Origin: Paulownia fortunei
Lineage: Eukaryota; Streptophyta; Magnoliopsida; Lamiales; Paulowniaceae
NCBI GenBank assembly: GCA_019321725.1
Contig: CM033109.1
Coordinates: forward strand, 23,095,993-23,159,992
Length of the DNA stretch: 64,000 nt
Reading direction: 5' to 3'
In this document: in pieces, positions 12,590 to 28,100 of the stretch
Position numbering within the stretch: the first letter of the stretch is position 1
How the letters are laid out: each line of letters opens with the position of its first letter
Made by a program: the position numbers and the translations under genes
Notes under the pieces: generated by a model
What the model was told of the DNA's origin: nothing
The model's input: the letters and a program-made list of their open reading frames with translations, nothing else
Database searches by the model: none

Positions 12590-12775
12590 TACGGGATGGG
12601 TTCGGGACAGGTTCATTATAACTCGTTACTCGTTTTGAATCCAATTGAGTTTGAAAAAATCAAACCCGCTATTTGTCCCATTATCCGTTTAAATACTCCA
12701 AATCCAACCCAAACAAGATGAATTTATTACGAATTCAAATAAAATTCGAATTTATTGTCATTCCTAAAAAATATT
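12590..12775. repeat. Degenerate dispersed-repeat fragment
   Basis: This stretch contains ATACGGGATGGGTTCGGGAC, CCGTTTAAATACTCC and an ending TTTATTGTCATTCCTA. That combination of 'gggTTCGGG...' blocks and a '-CATTCCTA' end is common in non-autonomous plant transposons. Class cannot be assigned by eye. Weaker relatives appear near 4825-4990 and 6900-7200. Confidence 0.35.
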
Positions 12776-14606
12776 AAGTGTATGTAGGGTTCTTTGGAAA
12801 CTATTCTAATGTGCCACAAATTTGGGAAACTAATCGAGATAGATGACAATACTTTTTTCCCCTCTTCCTTGTCGGGAGGGCAACCTACTCTTATGTGAGA
12901 CCTGGTGCTTGGGCCAAGTTATGAAGACAATTGCTTAACCACATTGCATAGGGTGACCTTTGTATGTCTATCTATTGAGTATGAGTGACGGGCTAACTTG
13001 GTTTGGTATGTCTCGTTTGGACATTTCAACCTAGTTAAAGCTGCTGGAAACCTTAGATAGTGTCTATCTAATATGGTGTATTAAATTTTATGATTAATAC
13101 TTATGTAAAAGGTGATTGAATCTTGGAGTGATTCCATCACATTATTACTCCTATATACACACACATATAATGCATGAAGATTAAACGTACGTTTTTATGG
13201 TATTTGCCGTTATTTCAACATACATTATATTCTTTTTGAGAGCATTAAAAATTTAAATATTAGAGGACAAACCCAACACCTTTTTTTAACAATCAAATTG
13301 TTAATACTTAGTGTAGACAAATAAAATTTGTATCAATTAAATAGTGATACATATAAAAAAATAATATTTTATATGTTATATTAAAAATGTAATCAAATTT
13401 AATTTTTAAAGTAAATAGTTAATTAATTGATAATATGTTATATAGTTTATTAACCAATCATATACCGGCAAGTGACAAATCTTAATTTTTAAAAATCAAG
13501 CCTTATCTTGTAAGTTATGTAAATGAATACCAACATAAATTGATAATTCAAATCACATATTGTATATCAATCAAATCATGTTACTTTATCAGATGACTTA
13601 TCAAATAGTTCGTATCCTACAAATATATATAGAGATCATCTCTAAAAAATTAAGCATAACAATAACGATATAAGTTGAAAAGAAGAAGTCCAAACAATAA
13701 ATATTAGATAAAATTTCCTCAATTTAAGGCGATCAAATTTAATGAAATCCGTAGTGTTTAATGTTAAAATCAAAATATTCATCACGGAATCTACTCAAAT
13801 TATAATATTTAGTTCGATATTAAATTGTTAAATTTTTGAATTAACGTTAATGGAGATCAAATTAATCTTTAAGAAAATCGGAGGGTCGATTCCACCAATA
13901 AATATTCAAATTCAAGAAGTCGATATTTTTTAAATTCTAACGTTTGATTTGAAATTAAAGTGCTAAACCTCCGAATTAACGTTATTGAAAGACGAAATCA
14001 AATTTTGAGAAGATCAATTCAGCGATTTCACCTTCAAAAGTTATTGTTCTTGAAAAGAAAAATCAAATAATTCATAGAGATTGTATTTTTTTCTTAAATT
14101 TAATAAATTTTTATTTGTATTATTATTTTTATTTATTAATTTTGATAGACAATGGAATTTATGCTACACTTGATTTGGAAATTTTTTATAAGCATTACAT
14201 TCTATCAAATACTATAACTGAGGATTTAAGGGATTGGTCCATTCAAGGTCTTGGACAGAGCCCAAGCACCAGGATGGTGACTGCCCAAGTTCAGAAGTCC
14301 AGGCCCATTTCTGCCATATATTCCACAGAGTTTAGGGAAGAGAATCACTCTCCAAATTGATTTGTTTACCCCAGTTTTATATATGATTATTTTCACTCCT
14401 TCTCCATAAAAATAGATACATAAATAAACACTAAAAAACTTAGATGAGTAAAGCTTTTTTTTTTTTTTTTTTTTTTTAAGGATCTAAGTAATCTAGTATA
14501 TGACTTTTTAAATCATTTCCCTAAGTGTCTTTTAGAAATAACTGACAATTATTTTCTAAAATATTTGTTGCCCTTCCTTTTGCGTGAAGATCATTGAATT
14601 AAATTT
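12776..14606. other. Intergenic DNA with possible gene or transposon relics
   Basis: A GC-richer patch at about 12840-13080 has no clear ORF. Diverged direct repeats lie near 13765-13880 and 13905-14010, both containing a GAATTAACGTTA motif. An open stretch at about 14145-14360 ends in TGA and reads like coding sequence (DLRDWSIQGLGQS, VTAQVQKSRPISAIYSTEF), but I do not recognise it and it has no plausible upstream exons. The 13-mer CCTGGTGCTTGGG at 12901 recurs inverted at 14261, so the two patches may be pieces of one old element. Confidence 0.35.
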
Positions 14607-14861
14607 TAGGGTAAATTATAAAATATTTTCTTCAATTTGATTTATTTAAAGAAAATCTCTTTAAATTTGTAAATTATATAATACTCTCTTAGCATTTATT
14701 TTTATTTTACAAATTGCACCTAATGAAGCGAGTATTTGTAAAATAAAAATAAATCTCAAAAGGATATATGTAATACTTTCAGGGATATTTATAATTTTAA
14801 AATATAGAAAATATTTTTTCATAAATAGGAATAATAAAATAATTTTTGGAGTTTTACCCTA
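14607..14861. mobile_element. Foldback MITE-like element, about 255 bp
   Basis: The termini are TAGGGTAAA (14607-14615) and its exact reverse complement TTTACCCTA (14853-14861). The centre is a long inverted repeat: ATTTATTTTTATTTTACAAA near 14697-14717 pairs with TTTGTAAAATAAAAATAAAT near 14728-14747 around a loop of about 10-20 bases. The intervening arms also match partly in inverted orientation. The TA at each end could be a TA target-site duplication. No transposase is encoded. Superfamily is uncertain. Confidence 0.65.
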
Positions 14862-15579
14862 GTATCACCTTGACGATAAAATTCTTGTCTTCTTCACTTA
14901 AAATGAAATAACTAAATGAGCGTCGCAATGCCCCTCCCCTGCCTTAAATCTCAGCAGAAAAAAAAAAAAAAAAAAAAAGCCCTAATAATAAAAAGATTAA
15001 CATATCAATAACTCACCGTACAACAAAATTTGCGAACAATCAAACTAATAATATCACCCTTAGATGTACCAAAATTAATAATGTTGTCGTTAGATGTGTT
15101 GTCCAAGGCATTGATTTTTCATATTTATTTGTTTAAGGAAACGATTTCCATAATGAAACCTAACTTCCAACAATTGTACCTCATGTTTTTGTCCAACCGA
15201 CACAAGTATTTTTGAGTATCACTACACAATTATGCATTTAGATGACTAAAAGTTAAAGCAAAGCAATCAATTGTTTATACGCATCAGTTTTTGGTCTCTT
15301 TTGTCTACCTTTATAACATTATGGTATCGAGGGATTTAAAGAGAAAATGTTGGGCAAGTTTTATAATTATTCTAAAATGAATTCACACAGACAATGGTGG
15401 AGTTTTAAGTATGATATCAAAAGAATATTAATTAAATAAAAAAAGTTTTAGTAAATGGTCATATTTAATAATAGTTATATCTTTTTGAGAAGCAATGTTT
15501 ATTAAGGGTTGTAAATATTCATAAATAGTTACCATAGTTTCTAAGTAATTCTCTTAATAAATATGATTGTTGATCAGGA
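14862..15579. other. AT-rich intergenic DNA, no gene seen
   Basis: It includes a 20-base poly-A run at about 14960-14980. No supported ORF or RNA. Confidence 0.6.
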
Positions 15580-15960
15580 ATTTAATCTTTTGATAAAATA
15601 ACTTGCTTGTTAAAAATGATATTTCAAACTCAATATAAATATTAACAGGAGGGAGTCAGAAAATAAAAATTGAGATGAAGGCAGAAAATGGAGATTGGGA
15701 GTGAATTTATTTTTTATTAAAAATAATAAATAAAAATGTATTCTCAATCTTTTTGAGGATATAACTATTAATTAAGAGTTTCATCATTTGATAAAAGAAC
15801 TTGTTTGTTAGAAATTATATTTCAAATTCAATATAAATACCAACAGGGACGGAGTTAGAAAATAGAGATAGAGACGAAACTAAAAAATATAAATAAGGAT
15901 AAGTTGGGATTGACTTTATTTTTTATTAAAAATAATAAATAAAAAAATATTCTCAATCGT
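15580..15960 (+). repeat. Tandem duplication (two copies of about 180 bp)
   Basis: Copy A (about 15580-15753) and copy B (about 15772-15960) share TTTGATAAAANAACTTG, ATTTCAAANTCAATATAAAT, an ACAGG(G)A(C)GGAGT block, TTTATTTTTTATTAAAAATA and TATTCTCAATC in the same order. They are clearly duplicated and moderately diverged, with no coding frame. Confidence 0.75.
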
Positions 15961-17215
15961 TTGTTTTTTTAGTGGGGAAGAATTGAAAATTTAATAATTT
16001 TATATATAAAATTTATAATAATTTAAAAAAATTATAGAGTTGGGGGTAAATGTAGCCAGCGACCCTTGTGGCTCCTTATGTGGATACCAAATTTGATGCG
16101 AAAGAGAATCCCAACTCATTTCAAACTCTTTCCTAAATTTATCGCTGAAGTCCGCGAGAAGTTTGTAATGGACTTTGTGAAAGATTGAAGGTTTGAGTGA
16201 CTTTTTATTCTACCTTCTAACTATTTACCATCTCAACCCAATACTATAATAAGTGCAGATATAGAAAGATGATTACAACCTTTAAAACTAGTATCCTATT
16301 CTTATTCTCCAATTCAACTAAAATCTCCAACATATAGTACTAAAATGTCAACAATTGATGTCACTTAACTTGAGCTAAACTATTAGTACTGTGTAAAATG
16401 ATTGTCGATCCTAATTATTAGTAATATAATTATTAATATGTTAAATAATCCGTAGATTAGGACCTTCAAAGTTAAGAAATCAAATCATTAATAAGTGGGG
16501 TACATAAATTTCACACTGAATTTTCCCACAAGAATTATAAAAGTTAACAATAATGTAAGTAGTGATGTGGCTTGTCCACGTGTCACACTGAAATAAATAG
16601 AATACCCCTTTGACTAAAAGTTAATATCGAAACACTCTTAAGGTCCGCCCGCCTATCTTTATTCCAATTGAACCCGACCCATCATAGAAGGGCAATTTGG
16701 ACCCTTGGAAACACAGGCGCGGTAACTCCATATGAAACATGAGTTACCAAACACTATAAATATTAATATTTGAGAAGTATTCATGTATGATTTTTTAAAT
16801 TCAGCTATTCCATTTCAATTTACTTGATCTTAATTTTCTTTATTAATTTAAGTATTGCAGCTCGAAATGATCCTAATAATTTTTGTATTTTCAAGATACA
16901 ATATTAATACTTAAATTGAAGATTGAATTGACCTCGAATCCGTATGTTGACCTGTATAGTGTACTCGGATCTTAATTTGAATAATATTTTTATTTCTCTA
17001 ATATAAGTATAGCAAAACTATTTGCATGTATAATAATTTTGTGCATTTTATGCTACTAAAGGTAAAACCAAACTCACAGTTCTAACTTCTAACAATTCAT
17101 GAAACTTTTGATTTTTTTTTTTTTTTATAGTCAAAACATATATGTCAAAATCACACAAACAACAAAATTTATCCACATTATTGTGACTAAAAAATGTTTG
17201 TTGTGTTTTTTGATT
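15961..17215. other. Intergenic DNA, no gene seen
   Basis: Mostly AT-rich. A CACGTG G-box core lies at 16577-16582 inside CCACGTGTCAC, and a GC-richer patch lies at 16640-16740 (GGTCCGCCCGCC, AGGCGCGGTAAC). Neither sits upstream of a recognisable gene; the next gene start is more than 2 kb away. Confidence 0.5.
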
Positions 17216-18707
17216 GAGTTAAGAGCAATTTGTCCTCCTCGAATATATGTATGTTATCACTTTGCCTCCTCAAATTATGAAATATGCACTCTGACCCATT
17301 CGATGAAAAATAAAATATAATTTACTTGTTAGTTTTACATCTCTTTTCAAGATATTGAAACTTAAAATTTGAAAATTGTTATTTTGAATTTGATAATATA
17401 AAGCAATAATTAAAGTAGACCAATTATAATACAAAGCAATAATTAAAATAGACCACTTAGAAAATGACATATTTGAATTTTATACATAAATTATTATATA
17501 AAATATATTTTTTGTTTAATAAATTAGTTTATTCTTAATTATTATAATTATTAAATAATTAATAGTCACAAAGCTAGTGTGACTGAAAGCATCTTTTGGA
17601 AATAAAAAAGCTAGTATGAAACGACTAGTCTTTACATTTTAAGACTAGAATTGTAGGCATGCCATCAATATGGATGATGACAGGGAGAGTTTACCAATAC
17701 TCCTACTTGCCCCGTCAACCTCATGAAGGACCCAAACTTGCACTTGATATGTCCTAAATTGAATTTAATGGGTTAAATTTAGTAAATTCATTTTATAAAT
17801 TTAAAATATTAAAAAAATATATTTATAAAAAAATTATCCTCGTAACTTTCAAATATGAAAAAATAACACTATTAATATATAATTAGTTGCATACTTGTGT
17901 TTGCATATTTTCATTTTTTAAAAATTACATTTTTTTTTGTATATTGAGATTGTAAAATATATTGAATTTTTATTTGTATTTAAATTGTCTAAAAAAATAT
18001 ATTTATATTATATCTAACATATAATATTTTATGATACAAGCATGTCACATAATTACATACAAAATATATATATAATTTAAGTACGGTAACTGTTATGAAG
18101 TTGTTCGAGTTTAAAATATAAAAATCGAAACCACTTTGTAATACGTTTATAATTCAAAATTTATCACATTTATAATAAATTTAATATGGACGTAGATCAA
18201 ACTTATTGTCAACCCTAGTCATCAACTTCCTAACCCTAGTCTTACGACTTTATGAAATACTTGTGTGTTTTGTAAAATTTGCTCGAACTTGGTCATTGCA
18301 AGCCCTTTTATAAGATGACATCCCTTTCCTTCAAGTTACATGCTATTTGTTGAATTTTTTTTTGAAAAAATTATCTTCCGTACTCACATGTGTCAGTTTT
18401 GATTATAATTAATTTTTTGTTTAAATATTTTTGATCTTTTTTCTAAAAGTACTAATTAACAATTATCAATGACTACTTAAGATAATTAAGAATAAAATTA
18501 ATTTATCAAATATAAGAAACTATATATAAAATTCAATGTAGTTGGTCTAATATAAATTAGTTATCTTATATTATTAAGTTTAAAAAATTAAAAATTAAAT
18601 TATGTATATAGTTTTTTAATTGGAAGGGAGGAAATGTATATTTTTATAATTTGAGGGGACAATGTGATTCCATGCTTATACTTGAGGGGGCAAACTTTTA
18701 TTAACTC
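17216..18707. mobile_element. Candidate TIR element, about 1.5 kb, non-autonomous
   Basis: The left arm (about 17216-17302) reads GAGTTAAGAGCAATTTGTCC then CTTTGCCTCCTCAAATTATG. The reverse complement of the right arm (18619-18707) reads GAGTTAATAAAAGTTTGCCC then CATTGTCCCCTCAAATTATA. The arms align for about 85 bases at roughly 70 percent. Ends of the 'GAGTTAATNGCAATTTGCCCC' kind are common on plant MITEs and Mutator-like elements. The interior is AT-rich and non-coding, with a short duplicate at about 17400-17455 (AAGCAATAATTAAA.TAGACCA twice). No clean target-site duplication was found. It ends about 350 bases upstream of the SRPK start codon. Confidence 0.5.
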
Positions 18708-18839
18708 TTTATTATGCTTCAATTTCCCACGCTTTCTTGTACTTTTTAATAACTAATTTTTTTTTCCAACTCTATTTCCAATCATCTTTTCCAGATTGTT
18801 CCTTTTACTGAATTTTCATCCTTTTTTTTTTTTTTTTAA

Positions 18840-18880
18840 ATTTTAATAAACATAAAAGAAAAAGAAAAAGAAAAAGAGGT
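18840..18880. repeat. A/G-rich (AAAAAG)n tract in SRPK promoter region
   Basis: Four AAAAAG-type units follow a poly-T run (18823-18837), just upstream of the SRPK leader. The likely leader begins near the TAAGCCCTAATC motif at about 18927, a telo-box-like element common in promoters of housekeeping and RNA-processing genes. Confidence 0.55.
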
Positions 18881-19050
18881 GGAATAATAAATTCATTCTC
18901 TTTTCCGCTCAAATTGCAGAAAAAATAAGCCCTAATCTCTCTCATCTGTGCGAGAGTAACACACACTGACAAGTCTAGGGCTGAGGTTTCTGCGAGCTCA
19001 CCCTCTCTGCGATTTCTTTTTAAGTCTCTTCTAATTATCCGATTGATTAA

Positions 19051-23387
<4,337 letters not shown>

Positions 23388-25162
23388 TAGAATTTGATCT
23401 GGTTTGGTTTGTGTTCTGACTCATTTGGTCTTTCATGAATCTTCATTGAATAGCCATTTTCTCTTTCCCTCTGATTATGTTGAGAGGATGTTTTCTTTCT
23501 GATTCTTTGTGATTATCAAATTCAAGGGGAGAATGGAGAGGGGTAAAATACAATCCTAACACGTGACGACATTTGACATACCAACCCGGAGCATGACTAA
23601 TGCTGCTTGTCCTTGTTTTGAGAATATTGCTTTGGTGTATCTCTGTATAATGTTCAATTTTGTCTGGGGGATGTGTATTGAAATTTCCCACAGACCTAGT
23701 GCTGTCTGTTATATGCTTTCTTGGACCTTAATTGTACATTTGATGTTGCATTTTGTTCCTTGGTCCTTTATTTGATGTAATGGGAACCTCCATTTGCTCC
23801 CCAGTTTCAACACTCCCCAAGAAAAGGTCAGAAGGCCTATTCTTGTGCATATTTTGGTAGTTCCTAGTTACAAATCATGGTGTATGACTGCCCCTCTTTA
23901 TCCTCTCCCTAAATGTTTGTCTATCTATGTGTTTACATACAGTGTGTGCGTGTGATTGTAGAACCATTGATGTGTATGCTATGATGTTGTAAAGTAAAAT
24001 AGTTGTGTGTGTGAATTAAGGAAAAATCCATGCATATCAAGTGGATTGATGAGTCATTGATGTGTATGTTATGATGTTGTAAAGTAAAATAATGGTATTG
24101 TCGTGTAATTTTCATTTCAATTTTGTGTGAAATATTGATAAAGTATCCTGTGGCTTACGCACAAACTTGTGTATGGACAATACATGTATCATACCGCGGA
24201 TGTAACCACGTGTATGGGCAATACGTGTCTGTACAGCTGATAATAGGCACAAGAATTAGCAGAAAACAAAATTCATTTATTATATGGTATTCTTTCAATT
24301 GCAATTACTATTCATAAACAATTTGAAAATATTACTCCATAGATCTTCATAGTTTTGCAGAAAAAATGCATGTGCTATTACAATCACAAAAGCGATTGTA
24401 TAAATATAAAGAATTTTTTTTTCAGTGTAAGGATGATGTAGCATGATAAAGAACTCTTATTTTTTCAACTTTTTCTTTTCTTTGCTTTCCAGAACATTAC
24501 TTAACATATAGTAAAGCATTCTAGCAATTAACTTGCTGCAATTATCTTACACATGGCAACTCATATCTTAAGAAAACATGCACCATAGTAATTGATGTAG
24601 TGGGTAGTGTATATTGTAAATGCTATGCGATTTTATTCAATCTTTGGGGAATGAACGTTCACTTCATGATTGGGCGTAAAGTTCGGATACCTGGTTATAA
24701 AAAAAAAAAATCTCATATTTATTTTTGCAAATTAAATTTCGTTATCCACCTAACTTAGACGAAAGAAATAGAAATATTTACATATGGTATTTCAATTTTT
24801 CTTATGATATTCATTTAGGTAAAATAAACTTGCGAGTTATTATAATTAAATATTTATATTTTAAAATAAAACTACTAATATTCTAACGACTAACAATTTA
24901 ATTAATAGTACTTTAGATAGGATAATGTTAAACATTAGTAGGTATTTAACCTCTATAATAATAATAATGTGTGCATAAACTTTTACAATACTAATAATAA
25001 ATTGCATCCTATCCACTTTAAAATTATCCTTAAAAACAAAACCTTCCAAGAGTAGAAAATGCAGCGGGAAACTTAAAAAGAAAAAAGAAAAAAGAAAAAC
25101 ACGAGAGAAACATAAAAAAGGTAAACCTAATCTCCGTAGCTTAAAATCCCAAAGCCAATTAC
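23388..25162. other. SRPK 3' region and SRPK-SAAL1 spacer with short direct repeats
   Basis: SRPK's 3' untranslated region probably runs several hundred bases beyond the TGA. The rest holds two short direct repeats: CATTGATGTGTATG(C/T)TATG... at 23964-24001 and 24055-24091, and GTGTATGG(A/G)CAATAC(A/G)TGT at 24169-24187 and 24210-24228. The last 400 bases are AT-rich and serve as the SAAL1 promoter. No other gene is seen. Confidence 0.55.
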
Positions 25163-28100
25163 ATGTCAAATTCCTTCTCCGAAGAGAATGAAGAAGAACA
25201 AGAATTTCAGCCGCCGCCTGCCCATCACCCTTCTGCCCCTCCTCACGAGGTATTTTCTCACCTATGCATACACATATTCTTGTTTAATACTCTTCTTTTA
25301 TTTCTTTTTCTGTTTACTTTTGTTTTTTTTGGTTTAACTTTATATATTTGCTATTTCAATATTTGCGTCTGTTTCAGGGTGTTTTCCGTGATAACATATT
25401 ATGTGATGAAGTATACTAAACCTTGACAAAGATGTTTTGCATGCCTTCTCTTGGGAATTGCTGTTATGCATTTGAATTGTTTGATAAATGGGTGGAGAGA
25501 GGAGAGACTGTTTTCAAGAAAGAAATTTACGAAACTTGAGTTCTTGTTTGTTTGATTTAGTCACATTGCATTACACAACAATGATTAGGTTACTTAATAA
25601 ATTTGTTCTGGGTTGTTAATCAAAATACTTAGTTGTTTGTTGTTTTGTTTTGTGTTTTGCTATCATCCTAACATATAGATTGGGTGTTTGATTATAAATC
25701 TGTTCACGATTAATATTATTATTGTTGGAGTATGATTTGACTTGTGTTTGTGTTAATGCCCTTGGAAGTTTTACTGGTTATGGTATTAATTAACTTTGGA
25801 TATTTATGGTAAATTGCTGAACTTTTATTCTGCAGTCATTCGATATATCTACGACAGTGGATCCCAGTTATGTGATATCTTTGATAAGGAAACTTCTGCC
25901 TTCAGATGTAAAAGATGGTGAACATTCTATTGGAAGTGGTTTGATTCGTGAAGAACCAAAAACTGAAGGCAGAAATGAGGATGCCATCAATTTACCTGAA
26001 AATGGAGGAGAAGCCGAAGCGATGGAATCTTCTGAAAACTATGGAAAACTGGATGGACCAGACCCAAGAAATGAGGATAGATCAGCAGGAGAAGAAACAT
26101 TGGAAGAGTGTGGCTGCATTTTATGGGATCTTGCCGCAAGTGAAGATCATGCTCAATTTATGGTACTTGTCATCTTCATTACATGTTTCTGGACTTATTT
26201 CATATGTCTTTCTATATGTTTATTTTTTTGTTCAAATCTATGAATGGTCTAAATACCAAAAAAATCAGCTTATCAGTCTCAATTTCTGTTTTTTGCTGGT
26301 AGGTTTTTTGGCTCAAGAGACAAACACTAGACCTAGAGTTTTCTTTTAGAGGAAGAGCTACTTGATATAACAATATTTCTCTCATCCACGTTACTCTGAA
26401 TACATAAACCATATATAGTATGAAAATGACATGACACTGTATATTAAGGGTAGAGTTTGAGCCTTTTCATTTATATTGTTGTGAAGATACTCATTTGGCT
26501 TAAACTTACTGATATAGGTATTTGAATTTCTTTGTAGGTTCAAAATCTTATCCTTGAAGTGCTTTTAGCTAATCTTGTGGTTTCTCAATCCTCACGTATT
26601 ACTGTAAGTCACACTTTAATTTGATGCATACACAATTTATATAGCTACTTTGACAGTTCAATACTTATTGAGACACTTATTGAATTGCTGGAAGGCAATC
26701 AGATCCCCATTTTAAGGCTGCATTGTGTTGCAGGAGATTAGTCTTGGAATAATTGGAAACCTTGCTTGCCATGAAATTTCACGGAAACAAATAGCCTCTA
26801 CAAATGGATTGGTTGGAGTGATAGTGGAGCAGTTGCTTCTAGATGATGTACCTTGCCTCTGTGAAGCCTGCAGGTAATTTATTGCTAAACCATCATGCTT
26901 ACCATTGTGAAATTTTAGCTTGGTGTTGTACTTCTTATGTCTTTGCAGTGGCAGAGTTAAAACTACTTTTCGCGTGGTCAGATTAGTTGTTTTTTGTGCT
27001 GATAAGTTCCAAAAATTTATGAATGCAGAAAGAAAATTTAATAAATAAACAAATGCAAGAGACAATTATGTAGCTTATCAGGCTTTCTTTTAAGGAGTGT
27101 TTAATATTCATGAATCAGTATATGCTATATTTTGTAAATGAGCACCAGTTTCTGGTGAAGAAGCAATTCATTTTTCTAAGAACCCTTATCACTTTAAACC
27201 TATTATATTCAACGAACTTAGTCAAGATGACTACCTTTTTTATATTTCCCTCCATTTTGAGTGGGTTTAATATGAGTAAATCAACAAAATTGCACTTATA
27301 TGCATATATGTGCTAAATCTTTTTCCTGAGTTCAGCTGATCAGATTGCCCCAGTAGGGGGCCTAAGTAGCTCTGAACATTTATTTACAGCAGGTTGAAAT
27401 ATACTCATTTCTCTTGGAAGAATGTGTTAGTATCTCAATGTCTTTTGTCTATTTACTTTTCCCTATAATTTTTTTACTGCATTGGAGCTTTAACTTGGTT
27501 CTCTTTATCATAATTTTCAGTGTTGGAAGTTTTACATTAGTAGCTTTCTCTAATTTGTTTAAAGAATATGCATTAGATTGCTTTACCTAATAGCTGTGTA
27601 AGTTTATTTGAAAAGATTCTACAAGCCACTTTAGGAGTATTATGTGTTTAATGAACTGGCCTGCTAGAATTTTCTTCTTATCTCTGGGGGATATTTTTGT
27701 TTTTTTTTTTCATTTTGGTTGGTGTGTGTGTGTGTGTGTGTTGTTGTTGTTGTTGTCAGGCCACCCTAATGTCTATGATAAAGTAATGATGAACCATAAA
27801 TTTAATCATCATTTATGAGAAACAAAATTAGAACATGATTCTAATTGATATTTTTTTTAATGTGATATTTACACATTCAGGTACAACTCCTATACGGCTC
27901 CTCTTTGACTAAAATAAGCATACTCATGTGACCTGCTATATATGCATCTACATTTTTGTATATTGTCCTAGAATGGTACTTCTTTCACTCTAAAGTAGTA
28001 TCTTAATTTACCTGGCATGATGTGCTAATTAAAGGAGTTATACATAAGTGAGCATTATTTGGGTTAGCTTGGAAAGTACAAAGAGAGGCTGCAAGCTATG

